Part shown: one piece after another, positions 1 through 12,682 of the stretch
Layout: each line of letters begins with the position of its first letter
How positions within the stretch are numbered: position 1 is the stretch's first letter
Notes under the pieces: generated by a model
Seen by the model: the letters and a program-made list of their open reading frames with translations, nothing else
Told to the model about the DNA's origin: nothing
Database searches by the model: none
From: Mesostigma viride
Lineage: Eukaryota; Streptophyta; Mesostigmatophyceae; Mesostigmatales; Mesostigmataceae
Direction of reading: 5' to 3'
DNA length: 64,000 nucleotides
Assembly: GCA_009746045.1 (NCBI GenBank)
Contig: RPFO01000312.1
Span: 3,856,002 to 3,920,001 of the forward strand
Program-made: the position numbers and the translations under genes

Positions 1-618
1 AAGACTGGGGGGCAAACAGTCCAGGGCCAACTCTACCATACCCTCAGGTACGAGTTCACCCTCCTCCACCACTGTCTGGTCGAGGGCCTTCATGGCGGTG
101 TACAAGGATTTACACCACTCGCACTGTTCAGGAACACATTTACGGTGGTCCAAGTACTGCTCCACCTGTTTTGTTGGGACAACAGACCTGGGCAAGTGTA
201 CCACCACCTTAGGGGGTGGAGGAGCCTCCGTAGAGGAGGGAACTGAGGCCACCATGGTGGGGATAGCCTCCTGAGCTACCTGAGCCTCAGAGGCTGCAGG
301 CACAGCAGAACCCACAAGTGGAAGGTGCCCAGCCCTCAAGTGTTCTGCCAATGATCTGAGTAACCAAACCCTCCACATGAGCCAACCTTGATATAAGGGC
401 CCCGTGTCGCTGCTCGTGCCGCTGCTGATCATGTACCATACGCTGGAACAGGTTGAGAAAATGGGCTTCCATGAAGGCATGAACCCAGCGTCTTCCTGGA
501 GCGAAGTACCTGTGGCTCTGGGGCCAGCGTAGTCGTGCTGAAAGACATACGTCGCCCTCACGTCCTCTTGAAGTTGGGCAGGTGGCCTGGGTGTCCCCTC
601 AGTATGGGAGTCTGCCAT
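1..618 (-). CDS. Unrecognised ORF downstream of the chromodomain, runs off the window
   Basis: After the chromodomain stop the minus strand is open from a Met at 618 to base 1, 206 codons without a stop. The distal part contains KVVVHLPRSVVPTKQVEQYL and a Cys-rich CVPEQCEWCKS. A second frame overlapping 287-530 is also open and looks like a coiled coil (EAHFLNLFQRMVHDQQRHEQ), so the true product may switch frame or this copy may be mutated. An extra ORF between integrase and the 3' LTR is known in some gypsy lineages. I do not recognise this one. Confidence 0.45.
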   Translation of the reverse strand, partial: MADSHTEGTPRPPAQLQEDVRATYVFQHDYAGPRATGTSLQEDAGFMPSWKPIFSTCSSVWYMISSGTSSDTGPLYQGWLMWRVWLLRSLAEHLRAGHLPLVGSAVPAASEAQVAQEAIPTMVASVPSSTEAPPPPKVVVHLPRSVVPTKQVEQYLDHRKCVPEQCEWCKSLYTAMKALDQTVVEEGELVPEGMVELALDCLPPSL

Positions 619-666
619 GGCTGGCAACCACAGACACACAGCACCAAAAAGGGGCGTTAGCAGTGC

Positions 667-1977
667 TCACTGGGAGCTATGAAGGGGAGCACACCGCTCA
701 GAGCCCATGACATACCACTCAGGCAAGGTGATCCCATGACGCTGACAATAATCTAGTACAGCAGAGTGACTGTTGGTGAGATCAGACAACCACAGCCACG
801 TAGCAGTCACCTCTAGCTCTCCCTTCCAGTGTACCTTAAACTGCAGCTGTTTAGTACGACCTTTCCCCTTCACCCTGTGAGCCAACAACCGCTCCACTTC
901 ATAGATCTTCTCCCCCTCAGAATCCAACTCATAAGGCAAAGGGGCAGACAATCTGCCTGGCAAGGTGTTACGCCTGTACAGCTTCAGCTGTGCTAGGTGA
1001 AAAATATTATTCCTGAGCTTCCAGTGAGAAGGCACCTGGACCTGGACCACGGTACCATAGTGAAAGGTGGCCAACACTGGGTAAGGACCCAACCAGAGTG
1101 GTTGCAGTTTCCTGCATTGCTCCTTCTCAGGCAGCACTCTGTTGGCTTCCAACAACACCAAGTCCCCGGGAGCTACAAAGGAATGACTGGCCACCGTTTG
1201 CTGCCAGGCGTGAGTCAGGTACTTGTCCTGTGTCCTCAACAGCTGGGTAGCCACAATGCTGTGAGCCTCCTGGAAGGAAGCCAACAACTGCTGGACTGAA
1301 CCAAGACGTCGCTGGAAAGGGCCTTCAGCGTCTCTGTCAGGCAGTTCCAAGTCGAATGGTGTCAAGGGACACTGGCCATTGCAGATCACGAAGGGGGACA
1401 TCTGGTGAGGAGCCAGGGGAGAGTTGTTGATTGCGAACTCTATGAAAGGTAGCTTCTTGTCCCAGTCCTTGTTGTCGTGGGTACAATAGTGCTTTTGACA
1501 CTCCCTGACAATTCTGTTCATCCTCTCCACCGCCCCAGTACTGGCACACCTGTATGCCACACCGAAGGCCAGCTTAGTGTCTAGGATGTCAAAGAATGAC
1601 TTCCAAAACCCTGACAACCAAAGGGGGTCCTGATCAGTGATGATCACTCTAGGCATGCCGTGCAGACGGTAGATCTCCTTCATAAACAAATCCACACACT
1701 GTGCAGCGGTGAGATGAGTATTGCAAGGAATCAGATGGCACATCCTGGAAAGTCTGTCCATGACCACAAGGATCCTGTCATTGCATGCCACCATCTGACA
1801 TGGGTAGACCACAGATAAAATCCATAGTCACACTGATCCAAGGGCGCAGGGGAATGGGCATAGCCATGGGAAAGATGGGCGTGGCTTGGTTCCTGACCTT
1901 TAATTTCTCTGGCAGGAGTCACAGGAATCCACGTAGGCCTTAACATCCTGATAAAGGCCAGGCCACCAAAACCTCAC
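667..1977 (-). pseudogene. pol: gypsy integrase core and chromodomain
   Basis: From 1977 the minus strand gives FWWPGLYQDVKAYVDSCDSC (end of the zinc site), then, after frameshifts near 1915 and 1815, the catalytic core. The three acidic residues are visible in VTMDFICGLP, VIITDQDPLW and STGAVERMNRI, so D,D,E is complete. A GPY/F-like segment, LQPLWLGPYPVL, and a C-terminal chromodomain (YEVERLLAHRV, QFKVHWKG, ATWLWLSDLTN) follow. The chromodomain makes this a chromovirus, a group known to target heterochromatin. The longest intact frame is 667-1812 (381 codons). Confidence 0.92.
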
Positions 1978-2654
1978 TATACTTTTCGTCCGAGGGTAGT
2001 AAAAATGATCCGAGGCGTAAATTACGAGGTCTTATCTTACTACCTAGATACGAGGCGTGAGATCCAACGCCGTAATTTTCCGGGTAAATGGGTATTTTTA
2101 TTAACCAATAGGAATATCATTAGGTGAAGAGGTACCACGTATCGACCAGCTGGTTACCCTCTGAGGGTAGTGTGATAGGTGAAAGGTTTAGAAAGGAGCA
2201 TTGTGTGACCAGGGGAGCCAAGTGACGCGCGAAGATCCAACGCCGTAATCATTACTACCTATCATCCTACGTAGTAATTTTACTAGCCGTAAGTAAGAGT
2301 AACGTTACGACTGCACATCTTTGGTAGTACATTACCGACAGAGTAAATTACCGCGACGGGTCTTGGTTGGTAATCTACCACCTGTAGATTAGGTGCCAGT
2401 GATCCGATGCTGTAAGATACGTTTCAGTAAGTTACTTCGGGGATCTTTGCCTGTACACGGCCAGATGGATAATTATATTGTAATGGAGAAGTGGGAGAAC
2501 GTGCGTGTCTATTAGCAAATGCAGCGAAATATAAAAATGTAGTTATCAGCCTTTTTCGCCTATTCAGCAGTTGTCGTTGTCGGCCGTTGTCAGTAAGCGG
2601 CTATAGATTATGTGTGCTGGGGCCGGTGAAAAGACGCTAGCAAAGTTCGTCTGA

Positions 2655-4680
2655 ATGGCGTCCAATAGAGGGGATTTTATTCTTAGTGGATTGTTGGACG
2701 AGGAGAAGGCGAGGTTGCTGGCGGAGAATGCGAAAGAGCAGAGGGAAGCAGCGGAAGCCGTGCGTGGAAGATGAGGTAACGGGATGGAGTGTGGGCCCTG
2801 GCTTCTGGTTATGAAATGATGGCGGTTGCAGGCCAGCCGTGCTCGCTGGTAATGGGTGCGTGGTGTTGAAATCCAAGTTCTGCGCGTATTCTGTTTTTTG
2901 GTCAATGATTGAAGGGATGTCGCCTTGTTTTATTTTTGTGCATCTGCGTCCCGTCGTGACTGCCTCGTCATGGACGCCCAGGGGTAGAAGTTCGAACGAG
3001 GGAATGATTTTTCAAACGCCTGGATATGTTATGATAGTACGAATAAATGGTAATGGGTAGAGGCGGCCAAAATTTTGTTGGAAGTGTGCCAACGCCGCAC
3101 ATACGACTTGAACAACCCTAGGTATCTTAGGAAAAGGAAACACGGATACGTCGGATTGGAGGAAGAGGAAGACGATGACGATGGTGAAGACGGAGAGGTT
3201 TACAATGGAGGCCTTGAGAATGGGGAGACATTGAAGCAGGAGAGCAGGGTAGCGGTGAGTGGCCCGTCATGAATTACATTGTGGTTGCAGTTGTTAGCGA
3301 GGCGTGTTGATTGCTTCTTGCCGTGGGTAATCGCTAGCGTGCATAACCTTCTTTTTTCAACAGGTGTTCTGGTGCATTGACTGCCGCAAAGCAATTAATG
3401 GGACTGATTATGTGCCTATCATGCCGTTTGGGAATCATACATTGCCAACATTTCGTGTTTAGAAGGCGCGCCTTCAGAAGCATATTCAGCACCGCACGAG
3501 CCAGGTGCTGAAGGCGTGCTTGGAGAGGAAGGGGTATAAAGTGCGCATGACCGCATCGAAGAAGAAGAAGCAGCAGGAATCGGGCAAGACCATGATAACC
3601 GAGCCAGGATTGGCTTTCGTGCATGCAGTACATGGTGCGGCGCAGGCAGTGAATGCTGCATCGATTGCAGCGGTGCAGCCTGTGGCCATGGCGGTGCAGG
3701 GCGCGGGTCCTGAAGTGTGGGCGTTGGCGAAGCAGATTCACGATGCTGTCATGGCCACGTTGTGAAGCCAAGGAATGGGTGTTGGTTCCAGTCAGGTGCC
3801 TCGCCCGGAGGAAGCTTTTCTGCTGTAAGCAGAGGTGCGGCATCAAGCATTTGCAATCGTCATGAGAGCAGTGGAGATGTCAGCGGCATGAAGCATTTGC
3901 AATCGCCATGAGAGCAGTGGAGATGTCTGCGGCATTGGGAGATCTGCAGACAATTGCAGGAGGACATTGTGCGGTACGCTTGTAGGGTGTATGCTGTGTT
4001 GTTCCGCTCGCTAATGGACATGTGCCCCTGTAACCTCTTCCAGGCTAGTATCTGCTATCCACCTCCTCAGGCTTGAAAAGTAAATTGCTGTACGGTTCAC
4101 AATTGGCATGGCTTGACATGCACGCGTCCTTGACTGTGGTCTGCATGGGTTTGGGGTTTAGCGGTTTACATCAGACTCTGCTGTGTGTCTGCTTAATCAG
4201 CCGACGTGTCACATGGGGACAGCAACGGCGCTGGGATGCAGCCCGGTGTGAATGCGAGTAAGGTACGCGCTGTCATGCATGGCGGATGGGGCGTGGAAGC
4301 CACGACCCACGTTTTTGTGTGTGCACGGGGGGCTAGGGGGCAAGTCGTTGTGTTGCTGCCATCCATATGGCCATGGATATGCGGGAAGCTTTCCCTGTAC
4401 CCATACTTAATGATGCATGGACTGGTTGTGACAGCCAAGGGTTTAGCTGTCGTGGGTTTGCTGAGTGATCATGGCAGTCTGCTAGGCTGGTGCTAGAACA
4501 GCAATAGCGCGGTTACTGCTATGTCTTGCCCGTGCTAACTGATGCTGCAGCCATGCGTGGAGCGCGAATCGTCCCGAGAGGAGAAGGAGGAGGCGGGGCC
4601 GGTGCACCCATGGGCAGGGCCGGAGAAGAAGGACGCGGAGCACCTAGTGTGGGAGAAGGAGAAGGCGGGGAAGCACTGAA
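2655..4680 (+). pseudogene. Unrecognised gene in the 10.7-kb transposon, zinc-finger-like, with a stop codon
   Basis: Exon-like pieces share one orientation. 2655-2768 encodes a charged N-terminus (MASNRGDFILSGLLDEEKAR). 3062-3254 follows an AG, ends at GTGAGT, and encodes KILLEVCQRRTYDLNNPRYL plus an acidic run. 3364-3764 opens VFWCIDCRKAINGTDY; after one in-frame TAG it gives KARLQKHIQHRTSQVLKACL, then a Lys-rich and an Ala/Val-rich helix. The CxxC plus HxxxH spacing resembles a BED or TTF zinc finger. 4553-4680 may be a charged last exon. Zinc fingers of this kind are common in transposon proteins. The joins are my inference. Confidence 0.4.
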
Positions 4681-4959
4681 GCTCCACCCCATGTCAGGCC
4701 TCTAGTATAGGTGCCAGTTAACTAAACCCATGCACGTGCAGGTTGTAGCTCAGAATGTATTTAAAATCATATGCCCCTTTTCAGGTATATGTGTAACAGT
4801 GACTCCCAACGGATATATGTTCCTAATTTATTAAATTCTTACTGAATAATTGTTGTCTTTATGAACCCATGAAGAGCAAAGCCCGGTGGGGAGTACATGT
4901 AACGCATAACCACGAGAAGGGGTCCCCACACCGCATTTCTTCGCTCTCTGTTCCTATGC

Positions 4960-5082
4960 AGAACAAGAAGAGGTGGAAGACCAATGTCCCGGCTCACACG
5001 CCAGCCCATGTGGGTAAGCCCCCTCCCCCAAAGCGGAAGGGGCGCTTTGGGGAGAAGTGTAGTGAGGATTTTGTAGACTAGA
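4960..5082 (+). other. Basic C-terminal peptide, first of two related copies
   Basis: The frame encodes QNKKRWKTNVPAHT, HVGKPPPPKRKGRFGE and a stop. A diverged copy is on the minus strand at 29065-29170 (NKKRWQKIAKAHT, GKPPPPKRRRRF). Similar sequence continues past the stop (aggatttt-tagactagatag). GKPPPPKRK looks like a nuclear localisation signal. It is probably the last exon of a transposon protein. Confidence 0.5.
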
Positions 5083-5316
5083 TAGCACTAACTTACTTAC
5101 ACCAGACCTGGCAATAAACAAGCATTGATGGGATGGACCCATCGATACATAATGGGCGTGCATGCGTAAAAAATATACACTATGCATGGCCCAATGGGCA
5201 TGCATTCAAATAATTACAAATGAAGGCCGCCATGAGAGCACTGAAGCTAAACCAGACCGGGCCACAATTAACCCTCCAGCACCAAAGTTCCACTGCATCA
5301 TGTAAGACAAGCCTGA

Positions 5317-6015
5317 CATCCATCCATCCATCCATCCATCCATCCATCCATCCATCCATCCATCCATCCATCCATCCATCCATCCATCCATCCATCCATC
5401 CATCCATCCATCCATCCATCCATCCATCCATCCATCCATCCATCCATCCATCCATCCATCCATCCATCCATCCATCCATCCATCCATCCATCCATCCATC
5501 CATCCATCCATCCATCCATCCATCCATCCATCCATCCATCCATCCATCCATCCATCCATCCATCCATCCATCCATCCATCCATCCATCCATCCATCCATC
5601 CATCCATCCATCCATCCATCCATCCATCCATCCATCCATCCATCCATCCATCCATCCATCCATCCATCCATCCATCCATCCATCCATCCATCCATCCATC
5701 CATCCATCCATCCATCCATCCATCCATCCATCCATCCATCCATCCATCCATCCATCCATCCATCCATCCATCCATCCATCCATCCATCCATCCATCCATC
5801 CATCCATCCATCCATCCATCCATCCATCCATCCATCCATCCATCCATCCATCCATCCATCCATCCATCCATCCATCCATCCATCCATCCATCCATCCATC
5901 CATCCATCCATCCATCCATCCATCCATCCATCCATCCATCCATCCATCCATCCATCCATCCATCCATCCATCCATCCATCCATCCATCCATCCATCCATC
6001 CATCCATCCATCCAT
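5317..6015. repeat. (ATCC)n tetranucleotide tract, about 174 units
   Basis: About 699 bases of uninterrupted CATC/ATCC repeat. No reading frame meets a stop, so long ORFs such as IHPS or MDGW repeats arise on both strands. They are artefacts of the repeat. Confidence 0.98.
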
Positions 6016-6454
6016 GATCGGGGTATAGTCCTAGTACAGCCATGCTACGTCCTGGCTATGATGAGATTACTTGCCCACGCTCCTAGTGTTATGCCATGCT
6101 CACATGGGTCTTATTGCACCCACAGATTGCCGGATCGTTAGCGTGTCCGTTTAGCTAGCGTTCCCGAATGCAGCTGTGGCATGCCTTAGGCATGAAGGAG
6201 ACTGGGGGTCTCTGCCCTTTCTCCTGTTGTGCACACACAGGGATTAAAAGCACTTCGGTGCTCCGTGACTCCCCAACAGGAGCACGTGTTTAATTAATTA
6301 ATTAATTAATTAATCGGGGTTAGCTAATGCTCCTTGACTCCCTAATGGGGGCATGAGTTTAATAAATGAATTAAGTAGTTAGTTAATTAATCAGGTTGAT
6401 TCAGATGAGGTCTGTGCTGGTTCCTTGTGGACTGGCCAGCCAGGGAGATATCTT

Positions 6455-6487
6455 CTTACATGGTCAGGCCCTTGCCGACCATGTAAG
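6455..6487. repeat. Short perfect hairpin
   Basis: CTTACATGGTC and GACCATGTAAG are 11-bp perfect arms around an 11-base loop, just ahead of the 322-bp block that is repeated at 28181. Confidence 0.7.
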
Positions 6488-6530
6488 AACCTGTTAGGCG
6501 ACGCAGTGGCCAACATTGGACATACCGCCA

Positions 6531-6852
6531 TATCAAAGAGACAACCAACGCAGGCCAGAAATCGGGAGAATCCGGACCATGGTAGCTCGAGCCTGCCGTT
6601 ATCTTTTCCGCGTTTTCGAGTCGTTCAGGATGATGAAGATGAATGGTGATGGAAATGTGTATCCTTGTGCATTGAAATTATGGCTGGCTTACGTGTGGAG
6701 CGACTAGATGACCTAGACGGTGGGGCCGGAAACAGCATGCTTGATCAGGGCGTGTGTTTCTAGCCTAACTGGCCGGGAGTGTCTAGTGGTGAGCACCATT
6801 GCTGCGATCGCTCTCCCACCATTTACGAGGAAATACCCGCAAATGGAAAACC
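6531..6852. repeat. 322-bp direct repeat, copy 1
   Basis: Nearly identical to 28181-28502; I see one difference (A/G in accaAcgcagg). A 63-codon frame beginning MDIPPYQRDNQRRPEIGRIR lies in it. This copy is inside the 10.7-kb transposon and the other is 21.65 kb away in transposon debris, so the block probably belongs to a transposon family. Confidence 0.9.
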
Positions 6853-8053
6853 ACTGAAAAGGTCTAGCTAGTCAGTCATCACGTTAGCCATGCCGTGATT
6901 CCAAACGTCCAAGAACTGCACACGGTGCAAAGGCAAAAAGCCGGAGGACAGCACTTTCAAATGTGCGGCGGGAACCAAAAGCCCGCGGATGCCAGAAAAC
7001 ATCGTGTTGCGGCAGCGACGCGACGATGTGGACAACGAATCCAGTGCCAAGCTCGGAACGGCCGCAAAGGAGATCTGGCATCACATATGTTTGTCTCCGC
7101 GATATGATTTTAGCTGACATGCAGAGCACAGACACTGTTGGCGTCATCCGCTCAACCCCTCTTATTCAGACATGGGACCTCGGATGTGTAGGATTAGTAG
7201 CGTTGCCCAGGCGGACATTGTCAAAGACTACGACCCCCCAGTTGTGGGTCCTAGGAAATTTAACAAGCATGATTGTCTCCTTGTTGATAGGCATTAATTA
7301 ATCCTTGATGATAGGCATTGCTTGCGTGCAAGATTAGCTCGAGGCCCATATTTTAGACTACTAGCTGAGCTGTGGACATACATGTTGTTATTGACGTCTT
7401 GACGGATATTGACGTCTTGGGGTGACTTCCACTATATCTTCTTTGGGGAATTCAGAGATCCCGGTCCCCCAACATGGACATGAGACTAATTAAAATCAAT
7501 TAATCAATGTCATGAATAGAGCGCGTTCATGACGTTCAGTCATGAACAGAGCCCTAACCTTAAACACATAAGAAAACAATTATGGCGGGCCATGTGACCA
7601 ATGTAAGAAGCTTAGCCCCCAAACATATTGTTGTCTCACGTAATGAATCACTTGCTGATCAACAAATCGATGGTTATCTCATAGGCACAATGTACCTCTG
7701 ACCATCATTGCTGGCCCATGCATGCATGCACCAATGGCAGCCTACATGACACATACATCGCTTATTTGCCATGTAAAAAATGCGACAAAGTGTCCATATA
7801 GGTACTCATAGATTAGCACAAATTCCTTAGCACGATGTGGACAACTTTACTTAACGGTGAAAGCCTGTCTCGCCCTTATTGCCTTGAGGGTTCCCGGCGA
7901 TAGGTCCTGTCTGTTGGTCGACATTTTTCTTTTGCAGCTGGCCATCGTCGGTAGGTATGAATGATCTCGATGCTAGCAATTACGATGATGATACCCGAGG
8001 TAGTCTATACCTAGGATCGAGAGCTTCTTCTTGTATGGCAATGCCGGCAGTTA
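6853..8053. other. No gene recognised
   Basis: Interior of the 10.7-kb transposon. Only short ORFs without recognisable motifs. Several short TTAA and CATGCATG runs. Confidence 0.5.
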
Positions 8054-8482
8054 ACTATTACTCCGAATAAAGAGTTAAGAGGTTGGCCCTCGGCAGTCGG
8101 CATGGCGATCACGGAGCGATGACGGGGCGATGACGGGGCGATGACGGGGCGTTGACGCGCGTGATGAATAGGATCTGTTTGACAGGCGGCGGCTATTGGT
8201 AATATAGATTGTTGATTAAGAGAAGAGTTTAGATGTTGGCCCGTCGAGGGCGATGACGGTGACGACCGTCACCGTCATCGCCCTCGACGGGCCCGATGAA
8301 AAACCGATGTTTGATATGCGGCAGCTATTGGTAGTATAGGTCGTTGACTATCACTCCGAATAAACAGTTAACAGGTTAAGGCCCTCGGCCGGGCGATGAC
8401 GGGGCGATGACGGGGCGTTGACGCTCGTGATGAATAGGACCTGTTTAATAGGCGGCGGCTATCGCTAATATATAGGTCGGAT
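8054..8482. repeat. Diverged duplication around a 26-bp perfect palindrome
   Basis: 8054-8220 and 8320-8482 are diverged copies sharing actccgaataaa, GATGACGGGGCGATGACGGG and ggcggctat-taatata. Between them 8238-8263 and 8268-8293 are perfect 26-bp inverted arms (CGTCGAGGGCGATGACGG and its mirror) with the four-base spacer GACC. Confidence 0.85.
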
Positions 8483-8485
8483 ATT

Positions 8486-8940
8486 TGTGTAGCACCCCCC
8501 TCCTTCCCACGGCAGGTACGCAGCGACTCGCTGTTGTGCTGGCTGCAGTTGTGTACCACCTGTACGGTTTTTGTGTACCACCTCCCTCCTTCCCACGGCA
8601 GGTACGCAGCGACTCGCTGTTGTGCTGGCTGCAGTTGTGTACCACCTGTACGGTATTTGTGTACCACCCCCTCCTTCCCACGGCAGGTACGCAGCGACTC
8701 GCTGTTGTGCTGGCTGCAGTTGTGTACCACCTGTACGGTTTTTGTGTACCACCTCCCTCCTTCCCACGGCAGGTACGCAGCGACTCGCTGTTGTGCTGGC
8801 TGCAGTTGTGTACCACCTGTACGGTATTTGTGTACCACCCCCCTCCTTCCCACGGCAGGTACGCAGCGCCCGGCTGTTGTCCTGGCTGCAGTTGTGTATG
8901 GTACCACCTGTACGGTATTTGTGTACCACCACCCTCCATG
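8486..8940. repeat. Minisatellite, about 86-bp unit, five copies
   Basis: The unit begins tgtgtaccacc, continues ccttcccacggcaggtacgc and ends with cacctgtacggt. Starts are at 8486, 8572, 8659, 8743, 8829 and a partial unit at 8920. The 170-290-codon frames here are repeat artefacts. Confidence 0.93.
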
Positions 8941-9933
8941 GCCCATGCAGCCCGGCCCGGCATCGTGCCGTCGCCGACCCGACAACGTTTTCTCGAACAA
9001 CACGAATTTGAATTTTAGGGACTGGAGCGGCTGGCACGCTAGCGGCACGACCAACGGAACAAGAGAACCGAGAAACTGTGGCCGCCAGGAGGATAAAGGT
9101 TTCAAGGCGCATGCGTTTGAGGCTAGCCAGAACCGAATGCGAGGTTTTACTTTATCAAACCGATGTATATCAATGTGGCCAGAATTCTTTTCCAGTTGCG
9201 GGGTCGTGTGTCGCCAATTTGTTGTTGGGCCGGGCACTTTAATCGTGATTGCAAGAAGTCAGTTCACGACGCCGTTAGCGTGGCATTTATGTACAGCAAT
9301 TCATCGTTCGGCTTCTTTATCCTATCGGCAACTCCTCACGACGTGTGAGCGTGAGTCGGTTGTCGTGTGAATGGACACTTTCTGGGAAAGTAAGTCACTA
9401 GAGTGCCAATTTCACCGATCGCAAAACATTTACCCAGTTTGGGCAGATAGACCTGGCTAAATACGAGGGCGAGCGGAAGTAATTGTTGATGCATAGCCAT
9501 CTGCTTCCTGCGCTTTGTAATTGTAATGAGTTGTTCGCAAATTGGCGTCTCTAGCGGTTACTCCTCTGTGCACAGCTGGCGACCAAGAAGACTTCATTGG
9601 CAGCCGGACTGCGGATGCGCGTCGTTGGAATATTAGCAACGTTAACATGTTTGCTGCGTTTTTTGTGAAGCTTGTCTAGCCGACTGCATTTGGGAGACTT
9701 GGCAAGGTTGCCTCCAATCGTTGAAGTCACAACCTGGGTGTCAATTCACGTTTACTAGCCACGGTCATAGTAACATTCTAATGGCATTTGTCCCAGTTTC
9801 AACATGGGTTTTCACTCTGATCTGATGGAGTGAAGGGCCTAGCTCCGTGGTTTTGTGTCATTGTAGCAGTTTAGTCGCCTGCTAACGTAGTGAATCTTCC
9901 ATCCCACCTCTCCCACCCCCACCCGCACTTCTC

Positions 9934-10064
<131 letters not shown>

Positions 10065-10794
10065 CCTTCCCACCCCCGCTCTCTTGTCCCTCCCGCACCC
10101 CTCCTCTCTCTTTCCCTTTTCCTTGGCTGTTGAGAAGGACTGGGGTGAAAACTCCAGACCGTTGGTGGCTGCCTTCAAGCAGGAAGTTTCAAGGATCAAC
10201 AAGTTTTTGTGAGCTGTCTGATATGGTCACTGCTGCGACAAAGGTGAGTTATCTTGTTTTTCATGTAATTTTTTTGCTGTAGCTAGGTAAGCCGGCCATT
10301 TTGTACTCCCCTTTCTTTTGCTCTCACGATTTATTCTTGTTGTGGTTTATATGGTCCCGTTAAGTGGCATGCATTATCATTATCCACATTAGTGTGAGAA
10401 ACCATCCGCAGTGTTGTAGCTTGCATCTATAACAACAGTTTTTGCTGCCGCCGCCACTGCTATTACCAACATTAAGTCATTCTTGCTTTCTAAGCACTCT
10501 TTTTCCTCTTAGGCTGTTGGTTGGGATACCAGCCACCCTTGCACGCATAAATTCAAGCACCGGGTGCATGTGAAAACACAACCAAGGCAAGAATGTCCCC
10601 CTCTCGCAATATCCCACCCACGCAACGCACCCAATGCAGCAAGAATGGGACCACCTTGTTGCCATGAGCTCTAGCACCGTTGCCACCCCTAGCTTTCTAC
10701 TGTTCCCGTCCATCCTTATTTACACTGGCTGCTTTGCTTGCATTTCTGGCTCAGTGCCAGTTTGCACTTGCTAGCTTGCTAAGACAATAATGCA

Positions 10795-11190
10795 GCTTGC
10801 AAACGGCAAGGGCAAGCACCCGGGTAAGAGCAAAGGCAACCGCACGAGCAAAGGAAAGGGAAACTGGAAGAGCAAGCACAAGGCCAAGGAAAGGACAAAG
10901 GCACTTGTGCTTGCCAAAAGGGCAGGCTCAAGGGAAATGACAAGGGCAAGGGCAGGGGCAGGCACAAGGGAAGCGGATAAGGGCAAGGGCAGGCGCAAGG
11001 GAAAGAGATTAGGACAAGTCAAGCACGAGGGAACGGACAAGGGCAAGGGCAGGCACAAGGGAAAAGATGAAGACAAGGGCAGGCACTAGGGAAAGGATGA
11101 GGGCAACGGCAAACACTGGGGATCAAAGGATAGGGGCAAGGGCAGATGCTAGGGTAACAGTTAGGGCAAAGGCAGGCACAAGAGAAGAAT
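10795..11190. repeat. Purine-rich degenerate repeat
   Basis: Irregular repeats of aagggcaagggcaggcacaa. The Lys/Gly-rich plus-strand frame is best read as a by-product. Confidence 0.8.
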
Positions 11191-11442
11191 AAGGGGCCGT
11201 GAAGTATAAGTGGAAATGCGGGTGGCGACATGGGGTTCGATCGGGCCTGCTGATGCAAATGCAGATTTCAACTGCAGTGACAAACACAAGCGTAGACATA
11301 GGCAACGACAAATTCCTTGCATGCGTGCCTTGCTCTTCACCGGCTGGCTCGTTTGCTAGTTGTCTAACAGTTTCTACCGATAAACATCACTTGCCATTGT
11401 AAGGTCTGCCTTGCTGCCGTGCTAGTGGGTAGCTGGGTGATC

Positions 11443-11655
11443 GTGCTTGTTCCTTGTCAAGGGAGGGATGCATGTGGAGTAGGTGGGTGGGTGTGCTTGT
11501 TCCTTGCCAAGGAAGGGATGCACAAAGGTTAGATAGGTGCACGTGCTTGTTTCTTGTCAAGGGAGGGACGCACAAAGGGTAGGTGGGGGCACATGGTTGT
11601 GCCTCGTCAAGGGCGGGATGCACGAAGGGTAGGTGGGGGCATGTGGTTGGTCCTT
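11443..11655. repeat. Minisatellite, about 51-bp unit, four copies
   Basis: Repeats of gtgcttgttccttgtcaagg with gggatgcacaaagggtaggt, starting near 11443, 11493, 11542 and 11594. Confidence 0.85.
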
Positions 11656-12375
11656 GTCTTTTCACCGCCCAAGCGATGGCGATGTAGCATGCATTATACA
11701 TTTATTCGTGCATTAAAAATCACTTTCCTTACAAGCGGCCTTAGCCGACTCCATCTGCCGTTGCCATTTCTCCGTATTGCATTGTCCGGACACGGTTTTT
11801 GTGTCGCAGGTCTTCCCCCGTAAAGGCACAAGCTGCCTGCGCGCGGAATTATGTGCAGACACCTCGGTTTCCAACACGACGGCTTCCCGCACATATCGAG
11901 CTCTGGATGTACAACATCTTCCCCCGGCGCACTTGCTCCCGGATGGAGCTTCTGTGCGGTGCCGACATCCCCGGAGCTGTCCTAAGCACCGCATGGAAAC
12001 AGTATTTCAAGCCACGAAGAGAAGCCACGAATTTGATATTGACTTGATATTGTCGTCAGAAGACTTGATATGCTATTTTCTGTGAAGGCGTTGGATTTTT
12101 GTGCATGACATGTAATCCTGCATTTAATAATGAAATTTTTTATGAAATAGGAACTCGTCTTGCATGAGCCTTGCTGCAAATGCCATTCATTTTTTTCCCC
12201 CGGGTAAATGGGTGTTAGGGGTTAGGTTGACCGAAATGATAAGTGAAATCAAAGTGAAATTCTGATAAGTGACATGCGTACTGCAATTCAGAACGACATA
12301 GCGACATGATTGTAGTACCGGTAGTGTACGCGAGAAGCATACGACGTCGTAACCTACGGGACCGAGTACCGGGAT

Positions 12376-12540
12376 CGTAAATTACCAACTCGTAAATTAC
12401 TACCTCGCAAATTACTACCTCGTACCTTACTACCTCGTAAATTACTACCTCGTAAATTACTACCTCGTAAATTACTACCTCGTAAATTACTACCTCGTAA
12501 ATTACTACCTCGTAAATTACTACCTCGTAAATTACGACGT
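12376..12540. repeat. Subterminal 15-bp tandem repeat of the 10.7-kb transposon
   Basis: About eleven units of CGTAAATTACTACCT. Related words (taattttactag, cattactacctat) occur near the other end at 2040-2290. Subterminal repeats are commonly transposase-binding sites; that role here is inferred. Confidence 0.9.
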
Positions 12541-12682
12541 CGGATCTTACCTCGGATCTAACTCGTAGCTTACGAGAAAGATCCGAACTCTTATACAAAC
12601 GGTATACGTAGTCTGTGCCGTAAATTACCACCTCGTAATTTACGCCTCGGATCATTTTTACTACCCTCGGACGAAAAGTATA

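Noticed and set aside
5180-6043. 287-codon WMDG repeat ORF and 265-codon IHPS ORF
   Set aside because: Both are translations of the ATCC tetranucleotide tract.
8368-9370. Overlapping 146-289-codon ORFs on both strands
   Set aside because: They follow the 86-bp minisatellite and show no family motif.
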